28,618 nucleotides of DNA. It comes from JABWCK01 sp043822385 (GTDB lineage Archaea; Micrarchaeota; Micrarchaeia; Norongarragalinales; Norongarragalinaceae). Shown here one piece after another: positions 21,973 through 28,618 of this stretch. The stretch is from positions 1-28,618 of the forward strand of contig JBDRBT010000005.1 of NCBI GenBank assembly GCA_043822385.1, in the 5' to 3' direction. The notes under the pieces are model-generated. The model was not told the DNA's origin. It searched no databases and worked only from the letters and a program-made list of their open reading frames with translations. Every line of letters begins with the position of its first letter. The first letter of the stretch is position 1. Position numbers and translations under genes: made by a program.

Positions 21973-22713
21973 TTACGCTTTCCCTTGCTTTTTGACTTCT
22001 TCTATTCCAGCGCGCACAGCTGCCTCGCTACCTAAGTAATAACTCATTATTGGCTTGCATGACGAATCAAGCTCGAAAACCAAAGGAATACCAGTAGGCA
22101 TAGTAAAATCAACTACTTCCGCTTCAGACAAACCATTCAAGTGCTTTACTAAAGCACGAAGGCTATTGTGGTGAGCAACTACTAAAACGCTTTTTTCCTT
22201 TCTTACTTGAAGCAAAATATTGTTGCGCCAAAACGGCATTACTCGCTCTAAAGTATCTTTTAAACTCTCACCCAAAGGCAACTCGCTTTCACGCAAGCTA
22301 GCATACTTCGCATCCTTGCCTGGAAAGCGCGCGTCACTCTTCTTCAGTAAAGGAGGGCGAACCGAATAACTCCTACGCCACAACAATACTTTTTTTTCCC
22401 CGTACTTTCGGGTAGTTTCAGACTTGTTTAAGCCTTGAAGCGCACCGTAATGCCGCTCGTTCAAACGCCAAGACTTTTCAACAGGAACCCACATTAAATC
22501 CATTTCATCTAAAACAATCCACAAGGTTCTTACAGCTTTCTTTAAAACAGAAGTAAAAGCAACATCAAAAACAAAATCGTTTTTAGCAAGCAGTTTACCT
22601 GCATTGCGCGCTTCGTTTACTCCCCTCTGCGTCAAGTCAACATCAGTCCAGCCAGTAAACTTATTTTCTTTATTCCAAACACTTTCTCCGTGCCTTAATA
22701 AAACAAGCTTCAT
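21973..22713 (-). CDS. gpmA: 2,3-bisphosphoglycerate-dependent phosphoglycerate mutase
   Basis: The enzyme interconverts 3- and 2-phosphoglycerate through a phosphohistidine. The 246-residue length matches bacterial dPGM. Motifs are LRHGESVWN (phospho-acceptor His8), NKFTGWTDVDLT (14-28), RLNERHYGALQGLNKSET (83-100, Glu86) and VVAHHNSLRALVKHL (catalytic His181). In most homologues the residue after the second catalytic His is Gly; here it is His182. Most archaea use the unrelated cofactor-independent mutase, so this is probably a gene acquired from bacteria. It has no Shine-Dalgarno site and a TATA-like box about 25 nt upstream, shared with the divergent AMP phosphorylase gene. Confidence 0.93.
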   Translation of the reverse strand: MKLVLLRHGESVWNKENKFTGWTDVDLTQRGVNEARNAGKLLAKNDFVFDVAFTSVLKKAVRTLWIVLDEMDLMWVPVEKSWRLNERHYGALQGLNKSETTRKYGEKKVLLWRRSYSVRPPLLKKSDARFPGKDAKYASLRESELPLGESLKDTLERVMPFWRNNILLQVRKEKSVLVVAHHNSLRALVKHLNGLSEAEVVDFTMPTGIPLVFELDSSCKPIMSYYLGSEAAVRAGIEEVKKQGKA

Positions 22714-22731
22714 GAATGCATAAGGTTGGTT

Positions 22732-22743
22732 TTTTATTTAAAC
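22732..22743. promoter_or_regulatory. Shared TATA-like box for gpmA (minus) and AMP phosphorylase (plus)
   Basis: The block TTTTATTTAAAC reads GTTTAAATAAAA on the other strand. It lies in the middle of a 47-nt spacer, about 22 nt from the GTG at 22761 and 25 nt from the ATG at 22713. Both genes would begin leaderless transcripts from the same element. Confidence 0.5.
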
Positions 22744-22760
22744 ACTGATTAATAGCTTTC

Positions 22761-24272
22761 GTGGAACTAACTGCACACGTATTCAATATTTCTCAAGGAA
22801 GAAACGAAGTCGTGTTAAGCCTCAAGCAAGCTTACGACTTAGGCGTATTAAACACAGACCGCGTGCGCTTAACTCACAAAAACAAGAGCATTAGCGCAAT
22901 CGTGGATATATGCGAAAACTGCTTGCGTTACGGGCAAATAGGAATTTTCAAGGAAGCAGCACAACAACTGGAAATAAAAAACAACAATATAATTATTGTA
23001 AACCCTGAACGACGACCAGCGTCTCTGGATTACATAAAGAAAAAACTCGACGGGGAAATACTCAAGAAAGAAGAAATAATGGACGTAATAAGCGACTTAA
23101 TGAGCGAAAAACTATCGAAAGTTGAGTTAGGAATATTTATTTCCGCAATTTACACTAGAGGAATGAATACTGACGAAATAGCTAGCTTGACTCACGCAAT
23201 ATACAAGTCTGGAAACGCCTTGCACTTCAAGAAAAAACCAATTGTTTCACAACACGGCATAGGCGGAGTAGCAGGCGACCGCACGTCAATGCTCGTAGTA
23301 CCAATAATAGCTTCCCTTGGAATACTAATACCTAAAACCGCGTCGAGAGCTATTTCAAGCGCTGCAGGAACTGCGGACGTAATGGAGGTATTATGCAACG
23401 TTAACTTCAACGTAAAGCAAGTGCAAAAAATAGTGGAGAAAACAAACGGGTGCTTGATTTGGGGCGGGACAGTTGGACTCGCGGCTGCAGACGACAAACT
23501 AATTCAAATAAGAAACCAACTGCAATTAGACCCGAAACCACTCTTATTGTCAAGCATTATAGCGAAAAAGAAAGCAGAAGGAGCTCAATTCGTTTTAATT
23601 GACTTGCCTATAGGCCGCGGAACTAAACTAGAAAGCAAAGAACACGCTTTAAGCCTAGCTAACGAATTCAGGGTTTTAGGCGCTAAAATAGGTTTGAAAG
23701 TAGAATGCATTATTACTGACGGTTCAGAACCATTAATGCCGTTCATTGGACCTAATTTGGAAGCTAGAGCAATACTCAAAGAATTAAAAAACCAGAGTTT
23801 TTACAACAGCGAACTAGTGAACAAAGCGTTGTTAACTAGTGGTTACTTGATTTCAATGGCTCGCGGAGTTTCTAATGAAGAAGGATTCAAAATAGCTAGG
23901 CAAGCACTAATTTCAGGCAAAGCTTTCGAGAAAATGAAGGAAATAATTGCTGCGCAAGGAGGAAACCCAAACATTGATCCGGACAAAATTCCTCTAGGAA
24001 AATTCGTTAAAATAATTTATTCTAAAGCAAGCGGTAAAGTCAACCACATTGACAATAAAGCAATATCAAAAATCGCTCGCGCTTTAGGCGCACCGAGAGT
24101 GAAAAAAGCGGGTTTAGAACTTCACGTTGCTAAAGGAAGAAAAGTAAAACAAGGCGATAAAATAATGACGCTTTACGCTGAAAACCAACAAAACCTTAAC
24201 GACGCTGAACAATTACTAAAAAAAATCGAAGTAATAGAAATAGGAAGCATAGTAATGCAACTAGTAACTTAA
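22761..24272 (+). CDS. deoA: AMP phosphorylase (archaeal thymidine phosphorylase family)
   Basis: The enzyme splits AMP with phosphate into adenine and ribose 1,5-bisphosphate, the entry to the archaeal AMP pathway that feeds type III RuBisCO. The 503-residue protein has the extra N-terminal barrel (about 1-85) seen in archaeal AMP phosphorylases but not in bacterial thymidine phosphorylases. A helical domain follows, then the phosphate site HGIGGVAGDRTS (165-176), SRAISSAAGTADVMEV (195-210) and the C-terminal domain. The usual KHS before GG is QHG here (Gln164, Gly166), removing two conserved phosphate-site residues. No isomerase or RuBisCO gene is in this window. The start is GTG. The stop shares TTAA with the HD-domain gene. 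Confidence 0.88.
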   Translation: MELTAHVFNISQGRNEVVLSLKQAYDLGVLNTDRVRLTHKNKSISAIVDICENCLRYGQIGIFKEAAQQLEIKNNNIIIVNPERRPASLDYIKKKLDGEILKKEEIMDVISDLMSEKLSKVELGIFISAIYTRGMNTDEIASLTHAIYKSGNALHFKKKPIVSQHGIGGVAGDRTSMLVVPIIASLGILIPKTASRAISSAAGTADVMEVLCNVNFNVKQVQKIVEKTNGCLIWGGTVGLAAADDKLIQIRNQLQLDPKPLLLSSIIAKKKAEGAQFVLIDLPIGRGTKLESKEHALSLANEFRVLGAKIGLKVECIITDGSEPLMPFIGPNLEARAILKELKNQSFYNSELVNKALLTSGYLISMARGVSNEEGFKIARQALISGKAFEKMKEIIAAQGGNPNIDPDKIPLGKFVKIIYSKASGKVNHIDNKAISKIARALGAPRVKKAGLELHVAKGRKVKQGDKIMTLYAENQQNLNDAEQLLKKIEVIEIGSIVMQLVT

Positions 24273-24967
24273 CGCATTAAAGCACGCACATGTTCCTTCC
24301 TAAATTTTTCAACATTACGCTTCAAATTATCCGTCCACATTTTCCTAGCGTAACTAGTACAAAAAATGTTTCCATCATTTTTAGTTAAAATATGTTTTTC
24401 AAGAAAACGCAAGGACTTCTCCCTCCATGCCTGTACTTCAGCCTCTTCTCTCGCGTTTACGCCTTCTTCCTGCATTAGTTTCTTGTTGTTCGCCAGAAAT
24501 TCTTTGTAACCGCCAGCCAGTGAACGCAAGTCAGCATCATGCAGAATAGATTCAGCTAAAGTACGCCCACGCTCCCACTCATAACGCTGATTTTCATCAT
24601 CAAAAACGTGTTTAGTTCCATGCACTATAGTTCGACGAATTTTTTCAAAAAATTTTTCGTCGTCTATTTCAAAAGTGTTTTTAATTATTTTAATAATTTC
24701 TTCAGCACTTTTTTCTTCATTGTCCTTAGCGCCCAACTCGTAAACCAAATCGTGAGAACGAGCAGCAATTTCAACCACTTGCTTTACTTCTTTAGTGGGT
24801 TTAATTCTACTATTTCGGGTTATACCCCTTATTAGGTCTATAGCTGCAGCAGTAACTAAGTCGTGGTGCTCCAAATTATGAAAAGGCAAAACGCAACCAT
24901 CCTTTAAATGATCTTTCAAAATAAATTTGAGAGTTATCATCTGACCCTCGTTAAGCATTTTTTTCAC
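24269..24967 (-). CDS. HD-domain metal-dependent phosphohydrolase (COG4339-like)
   Basis: The 232-residue protein has an HD fold. His30 and His34 (PFHNLEHH) lead the first helix, His72-Asp73 (ARSHDLVYELG) form the HD pair, His116 (VHGTKH) follows, and HDADL (143-147) gives the last metal ligand. The DNEEKSAEE segment after the HD pair resembles the COG4339 group of predicted phosphohydrolases, whose substrates are not known; nucleotides are likely. It is the last gene of the pheS-pheT operon. The GTG at 24967 overlaps the pheT stop (GTGA). An ATG nine bases on (24958) has a better-placed GGAAGTGA and could be the true start. Confidence 0.82.
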   Translation of the reverse strand: MKKMLNEGQMITLKFILKDHLKDGCVLPFHNLEHHDLVTAAAIDLIRGITRNSRIKPTKEVKQVVEIAARSHDLVYELGAKDNEEKSAEEIIKIIKNTFEIDDEKFFEKIRRTIVHGTKHVFDDENQRYEWERGRTLAESILHDADLRSLAGGYKEFLANNKKLMQEEGVNAREEAEVQAWREKSLRFLEKHILTKNDGNIFCTSYARKMWTDNLKRNVEKFRKEHVRALMR

Positions 24968-26568
24968 TTCCGGTCTTTGAAAACAATTACTTCCAGAATG
25001 CTCGCAGGCATTTGAACGCCGTAGTTAGAAAGCAATTCAGGTGAAGCTTCACCCATTACTCCAACTACCTCGCCTTTCACAATTACTTCAGCAGCCCTTC
25101 CCTCAATAAATTGTTTCGACTTAAACGGCCTTAAAACAAAATCTTTAAACAAGCAAGGCAAGATTGAAGCTAGATTACTCAAGTTAGAGGAAGCACTGCA
25201 GTCAATAACGCACAAATTAGTTTTAGTTAAAGCGCGCTGCTCTCGCTTAGCTTCGTGCGTTACTACCTCGCCTATTTCAAATAATTTTTGCGGGTAAGAC
25301 AAGTGAGTATTCCTGCTTAATACCTGCATTAAGGAAGGTAAAAGCGTTCCACGCAACGCATTAAAGTCTGAAGAAACCGGGTTCTTTATTTTAATTAATT
25401 GTTTTTCAGAAAAAGCTAGAGCATTCTTTTCAGGGCTAGTTAAAACGTGAGTACTAACTTCAGTAAAACCAAAGCCAACCAACAAGTCTTGCACTTTATC
25501 TTCAAGCAAAGTTTCTTCACTCAAACTACCAACCGTAAACACTCTAGGCGTTACTGGCCTTAATTCATTCAAACCGAAAGCAATAGCTGCTTCCTCAGCA
25601 ACATCAATCCAATGCAAAAAATCAGTGCGGTAAACAGGAATTGAAACTATTACTTCAGTTGTTCCTTTAGCAACAATCCCAAGCCTGGCTTTTTCCAGCA
25701 ACGAAATTAATTGTTTTTGCGTTAAACTAACTCCAAGCGTCTTGCTTACTTTCTCTACGGCAACAACCATTTTTTTTGGTTCATTCTTGAAGCCACCGCC
25801 TTGAATCGAATGAATTTTCCAACCCTTATCACTGAAGTCTTGAAGCATTATTGCTAAAGCAGAATTGCAAGCATCAAAATCAGTTCCAGTTAATTCAACT
25901 AACAACTTTCTTGTTTTTGCAGTCACGGTAGTAACCGCTGAATTTAGTATTGGCGGGAAAGAAATTATTTTACCGTCAGCATCCCTAATAACCGGGTACT
26001 CTTTCAATCCCTCTAAAATAAATGCGTATTCTCTCCCCTTTTCAGTATCGAGCAAAACGCGCTCTAAACTCATTTCTTTTTCTTCCTTCAATGGAACGAA
26101 TTTTTCCGAAGGCTTTCCAGTAGTGTACGTAATCGGGAACTTTATTTTAGACGCGTCATGAACTCCCACAGCAACTTTCTTCCTGCGTCTGCCGTGAGTT
26201 AACGTAAGTTTTTCCTGGATTTGAATTAACGACTCGAATTCTTCATCATTCAACTCACAGTCAACTAACGCAGCAACCACTATCGGCCGTATTTTCTTTA
26301 ACGATGAATCAATAATTAGTTTTTCTTTAGAAAGAGAAATTTTTAATTCAGGAATTCCTTTGCTCTTTCCATTAATTCCATTCAAATACCGTAGTATTCC
26401 CTCTAAAGAAAGCAAATCCGGCCGATCCGAGGTAACATCAATTTTTACTTCATCGCCTTCAATAGAATCAACCGTGCACTTTATTTTAAACAATTCGTCA
26501 GACAATTCTCCCGCAGGCAAGCCTAGTTTTTTCTCGAGTTTTTTCAATGAAACAATGATTCCAACCAT
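24964..26568 (-). CDS. pheT: Phenylalanyl-tRNA synthetase beta subunit
   Basis: PheT pairs with PheS as an alpha2-beta2 enzyme and edits mischarged Tyr-tRNA. The 534-residue size is that of archaeal/eukaryotic PheT, which lacks the bacterial tRNA-binding extensions. It begins with the short B1 domain (LKKLEKKLGLPAGELSDELFKIKCTV...DVTSDRPDLLSLEGILRYLNG). The editing B3/B4 domain follows (KVAVGVHDASKIKFPITYTTG ... PPILNSAVTTVTAKTRKLLVELTGTD). B5 and the inactive synthetase core (NPVSSDFNALRGTLLPSLMQVLSRN, KLFEIGEVV) complete it. Its ATG overlaps the pheS stop in TAATG, so subunit synthesis is coupled. Confidence 0.96.
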   Translation of the reverse strand: MVGIIVSLKKLEKKLGLPAGELSDELFKIKCTVDSIEGDEVKIDVTSDRPDLLSLEGILRYLNGINGKSKGIPELKISLSKEKLIIDSSLKKIRPIVVAALVDCELNDEEFESLIQIQEKLTLTHGRRRKKVAVGVHDASKIKFPITYTTGKPSEKFVPLKEEKEMSLERVLLDTEKGREYAFILEGLKEYPVIRDADGKIISFPPILNSAVTTVTAKTRKLLVELTGTDFDACNSALAIMLQDFSDKGWKIHSIQGGGFKNEPKKMVVAVEKVSKTLGVSLTQKQLISLLEKARLGIVAKGTTEVIVSIPVYRTDFLHWIDVAEEAAIAFGLNELRPVTPRVFTVGSLSEETLLEDKVQDLLVGFGFTEVSTHVLTSPEKNALAFSEKQLIKIKNPVSSDFNALRGTLLPSLMQVLSRNTHLSYPQKLFEIGEVVTHEAKREQRALTKTNLCVIDCSASSNLSNLASILPCLFKDFVLRPFKSKQFIEGRAAEVIVKGEVVGVMGEASPELLSNYGVQMPASILEVIVFKDRK

Positions 26569-28016
26569 TACGGCTTCCTCAACAACTCTAGTTTGTGCGT
26601 AAACAAGTCCCGAATGTCGGTTATACCTAAAGCATTCATTGCTAACCTATCTAAACCAAGGCCCCAAGCTAAAACAGGCGTCTTCACGTTTAAAGCAGCA
26701 AGCATTTCCGGCCTAAACAAGCCAGCGCCACCAACTTCAACCCACCCTTTTCCTTCGATTTTAGCGTGAATTTCAACGCTAGGTTCAGTAAACGGAAAAT
26801 ACGTGGGAACGAACCTAACTTGTTTCGCACCAAAGACTTCTGAAGCAAACTCTTTCAAGTAACCCAACAAGTCACGCAAAGAAACGTTTTCATCAACAAC
26901 TATTCCCTCGCACTGGTTAAACTCAATAAAGTGCTTCCAATCAATTTCATCAGGCCTGAAAACGCGCCCTATAGAAAACAATTTCGCAGGAGGCTTCAAA
27001 CCCTTTGACAATTCTCTAGCGGAAAGCGCAGTAGTCTGGCTCCTCAATACTAAACGCAAAGCTATTTCAGGATCCCACTTGTAACCCCAACCCACACTCT
27101 CATCCAAACCTTCTTCATGCGCTTTTTTTACTCTCTTCAATAAGTCTTGATCTAAAACTTCTCCCTTTGAAACATCATCAATCATAAACACGTCATGAAT
27201 TTCTCTAGCCGGATGGTCTTGAGCCATGAACAACGCATCCATGTTCCAGAATTCCAATTCAACAAAGTGACCGTGAACTTCCTTGAAACCCAAGCCAACA
27301 AGCTTGTCTTTAATGCCGCGAATAAACCGCTTGTACGGGTGCTTCCTGCCAAAATCAACTTCCTTAACTAACGTATTCACGTCGTAACTAGCAAATTCTT
27401 TTTCTCGCCATTTTCCTGTGCGAAGTAATTCCGGCGTCAACTGCGAAACTAAAATAAAATCCTGCTTGCTTGCCTTCACGCCCTCTGGAGTAATTGAAAC
27501 AAACAACTCCGAATCTTCCTGTTCGCTAACTAGCTTGCGAGAAACAAGCAACTTGCTTTTCGAACCAATATCTTCACCATTCTTTAAACGAGAAAGCAAT
27601 TCATCATACTCGCTTTCAACTTTATTGGGAACTAGCTTGTTTTCAACTCCAGACTTTTCAATAACCGCCATTTTACTGCGCACTATCCACTGCAAAGCAA
27701 TTCCTTTCTCGAAAGCATTCAAGCCCGCCTTATCCAAAGCGCTCTGTAAACTCATTGATTTTCCTTGCAAAGCATCATGCAGTCTTTTTTCAGGAGTTCC
27801 TTTTTCTAAGTAAGCAAGTCCTTCCTTAGCCAAAATTAGTTTGACTTGCTTTTGTTTTTCAATTAAAACAAAACCCTCTCCACGCAAAGACTCGATTACG
27901 CTACCAACGCTCGCGTGTTGCAATCCAGTTGCTTTAGCTAGTTCTTTGCTTTCAAGAACCTTGTTGCTTGAAAGAGCTTTCAAAACAAGCAAATCGTTTT
28001 CCTTCAAATCAACCAC
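26568..28016 (-). CDS. pheS: Phenylalanyl-tRNA synthetase alpha subunit
   Basis: PheS is the catalytic subunit that attaches phenylalanine to tRNA-Phe. The 482-residue protein has the archaeal N-terminal winged-helix region (residues about 1-80, KENDLLVLKALSSN..ESKELAKATGLQHASVGSVIESLRGEGFV) used in tRNA contacts. The class II core has motif 1 around MDALFMAQDHPARE, motif 2 at FSIGRVFRPDEIDWKHFIEFNQCEG (about 340-365) and motif 3 at WGLGLDRLAMNALGITDIRDL (about 451-471). It starts at GTG 28016, overlapping the upstream membrane protein gene by 8 nt. Confidence 0.96.
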   Translation of the reverse strand: MVDLKENDLLVLKALSSNKVLESKELAKATGLQHASVGSVIESLRGEGFVLIEKQKQVKLILAKEGLAYLEKGTPEKRLHDALQGKSMSLQSALDKAGLNAFEKGIALQWIVRSKMAVIEKSGVENKLVPNKVESEYDELLSRLKNGEDIGSKSKLLVSRKLVSEQEDSELFVSITPEGVKASKQDFILVSQLTPELLRTGKWREKEFASYDVNTLVKEVDFGRKHPYKRFIRGIKDKLVGLGFKEVHGHFVELEFWNMDALFMAQDHPAREIHDVFMIDDVSKGEVLDQDLLKRVKKAHEEGLDESVGWGYKWDPEIALRLVLRSQTTALSARELSKGLKPPAKLFSIGRVFRPDEIDWKHFIEFNQCEGIVVDENVSLRDLLGYLKEFASEVFGAKQVRFVPTYFPFTEPSVEIHAKIEGKGWVEVGGAGLFRPEMLAALNVKTPVLAWGLGLDRLAMNALGITDIRDLFTHKLELLRKP

Positions 28017-28560
28017 TCAAAACCAAACTAATTATTCCACGCAGCTTCAACAAGTGCTGCATCATGAATTCAGAATCTCCCTCGAAATATATTTTACCAT
28101 CCATTGTTTTAAGACAATTACACTCGCCTTTGGAAATAATGAAAGCAGTTTTACCAAGTAATTCCTGCCTCTGTTGGAACGGAACTGACTCGTAACTCAT
28201 TACTTTACCGTCAACAACGCCTATAGCCGTAGTATTCCTACCCTTAGACACTAAACTGTTTACTATCTCAGCACCAACCGCAGCAACAACCGAGTTTCCT
28301 TCAGTAGCACCTGAATCCAAATTTAATTGCACTATCACGCCCTTGAATTTAGATGAATTAAAAGAAGTAAAATCAAACGAGGAATCCTTAGACAAGATTT
28401 CCCTGAATTCCTGCACTGGATTGCAAGCAAAAACGCTCAACCCGTCTAAATCTTGTTTGCAGGAATTAGAATTCAAAGAAAACCAGATTATTCCAGTGAA
28501 AATAATTAAGCCTAACCCAACAAGAAAAATCCATTCTTTTCCACTAACTTTTTCAGTCAC
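28009..28560 (-). CDS. Membrane-anchored protein of unknown function in the pheST operon
   Basis: This 183-residue protein has one N-terminal membrane helix (about residues 9-29, EWIFLVGLGLIIFTGIIWFSL). A soluble domain follows, containing Cys34, Cys46 and a CNC pair (KGECNCLKTMDGKIYFEGD, about 142-160). The domain alternates strands and helices (VIVQLNLDSGATEGNSVVAAVGAEIVNSLVSKGRNTTAIGVVDGKV), perhaps an alpha/beta fold. No family is recognised. It starts at GTG 28560 within GTGA shared with the upstream gene's stop and ends inside the pheS start region. It is therefore locked into the operon by overlaps at both ends, although a link to tRNA charging is not evident. Confidence 0.75.
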   Translation of the reverse strand: MTEKVSGKEWIFLVGLGLIIFTGIIWFSLNSNSCKQDLDGLSVFACNPVQEFREILSKDSSFDFTSFNSSKFKGVIVQLNLDSGATEGNSVVAAVGAEIVNSLVSKGRNTTAIGVVDGKVMSYESVPFQQRQELLGKTAFIISKGECNCLKTMDGKIYFEGDSEFMMQHLLKLRGIISLVLSG

Positions 28561-28618
28561 ACTAACAACTCCATTCCCTCTATTGCAGCAACAGTATTCT
28601 TGAATTCTTTCTTAGCTT
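28557..28618 (-). CDS. C-terminal end of an unidentified gene (5' part outside window)
   Basis: One minus-strand frame stays open from the window edge to the TGA at 28557-28559, reading AKKEFKNTVAAIEGMELLV at its end. It overlaps the next gene by four bases (GTGA), the same junction type as at pheT/HD-domain, which supports it as a real coding end. About 20 residues are too few to identify the product. Confidence 0.55.
   Translation of the reverse strand, partial: AKKEFKNTVAAIEGMELLV

Noticed and set aside
25865..28195. Plus-strand open frames of 75-131 codons opposite pheT, pheS and the membrane protein gene
   Set aside because: All are antisense to clear genes and have Ser/Phe-rich composition typical of reversed coding sequence.

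Overview
The window is AT-rich, gene-dense archaeal DNA with no rRNA, tRNA, CRISPR array or insertion sequence that I could find. The archaeal assignment rests on the uL11, uL1, uL10 (P0) and P1 stalk proteins, Spt5 beside SecE, CTP-type riboflavin kinase, archaeal-type PheS/PheT, an ADP-dependent sugar kinase, an archaeal AMP phosphorylase, an ER/archaeal-type signal peptidase and a histone-fold protein. Short spacers, many overlapping genes, small versions of several proteins and a mix of archaeal and bacterial-type enzymes suggest a DPANN-type lineage. That placement is an inference, and I cannot name the phylum.

Layout. (1) 1-5381 is a cell-surface block: a membrane-anchored secreted protein cut by the window edge, a small signal peptidase I with an overlapping two-helix membrane protein, and a 1310-residue beta-helix surface protein with Cys-rich knots and a C-terminal anchor. 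(2) 5418-10215 holds a HAD phosphatase, a histone-fold protein with an acidic tail, a COG1340 coiled-coil protein, cysteinyl-tRNA synthetase and an ADP-dependent sugar kinase. (3) 10222-10526 holds a tiny transcription unit encoding a 14-residue Lys-rich peptide, then the glutamate dehydrogenase promoter. (4) 10527-14274 holds glutamate dehydrogenase, an HTH-riboflavin kinase coupled to an endonuclease IV-like protein, a UPF0173 metallo-hydrolase and a possible SecB-like protein. (5) 14355-21891 is the classic archaeal ftsZ-secE-spt5-L11-L1-L10-P1 neighbourhood. It is broken into three minus-strand units by two plus-strand genes: a 579-residue orphan and an M23-family metallopeptidase. (6) 21973-24272 holds bacterial-type phosphoglycerate mutase and AMP phosphorylase, diverging from one 47-bp spacer. 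(7) 24269-28618 is a minus-strand operon: partial gene, membrane-anchored unknown, pheS, pheT and an HD-domain protein.

Expression logic. Genes that open a transcript often have a TATA-like box about 22-28 nt before the start codon and no Shine-Dalgarno sequence, which suggests leaderless mRNAs (start codons at 755, 5381, 6029, 13050, 16227, 18552, 22713 and 22761). Other genes, many of them internal, often have a GGTG-type Shine-Dalgarno site. Operon genes are joined by 1-8 nt overlaps. Four convergent gene pairs end on the same TTAA tetranucleotide, which supplies a TAA stop to each strand.

Most unusual points: the split stalk/translocon cluster and the two genes splitting it, the micro transcription unit, the divergent promoter that may share one TATA box, the shortened uL10, and active-site departures in AMP phosphorylase and phosphoglycerate mutase.
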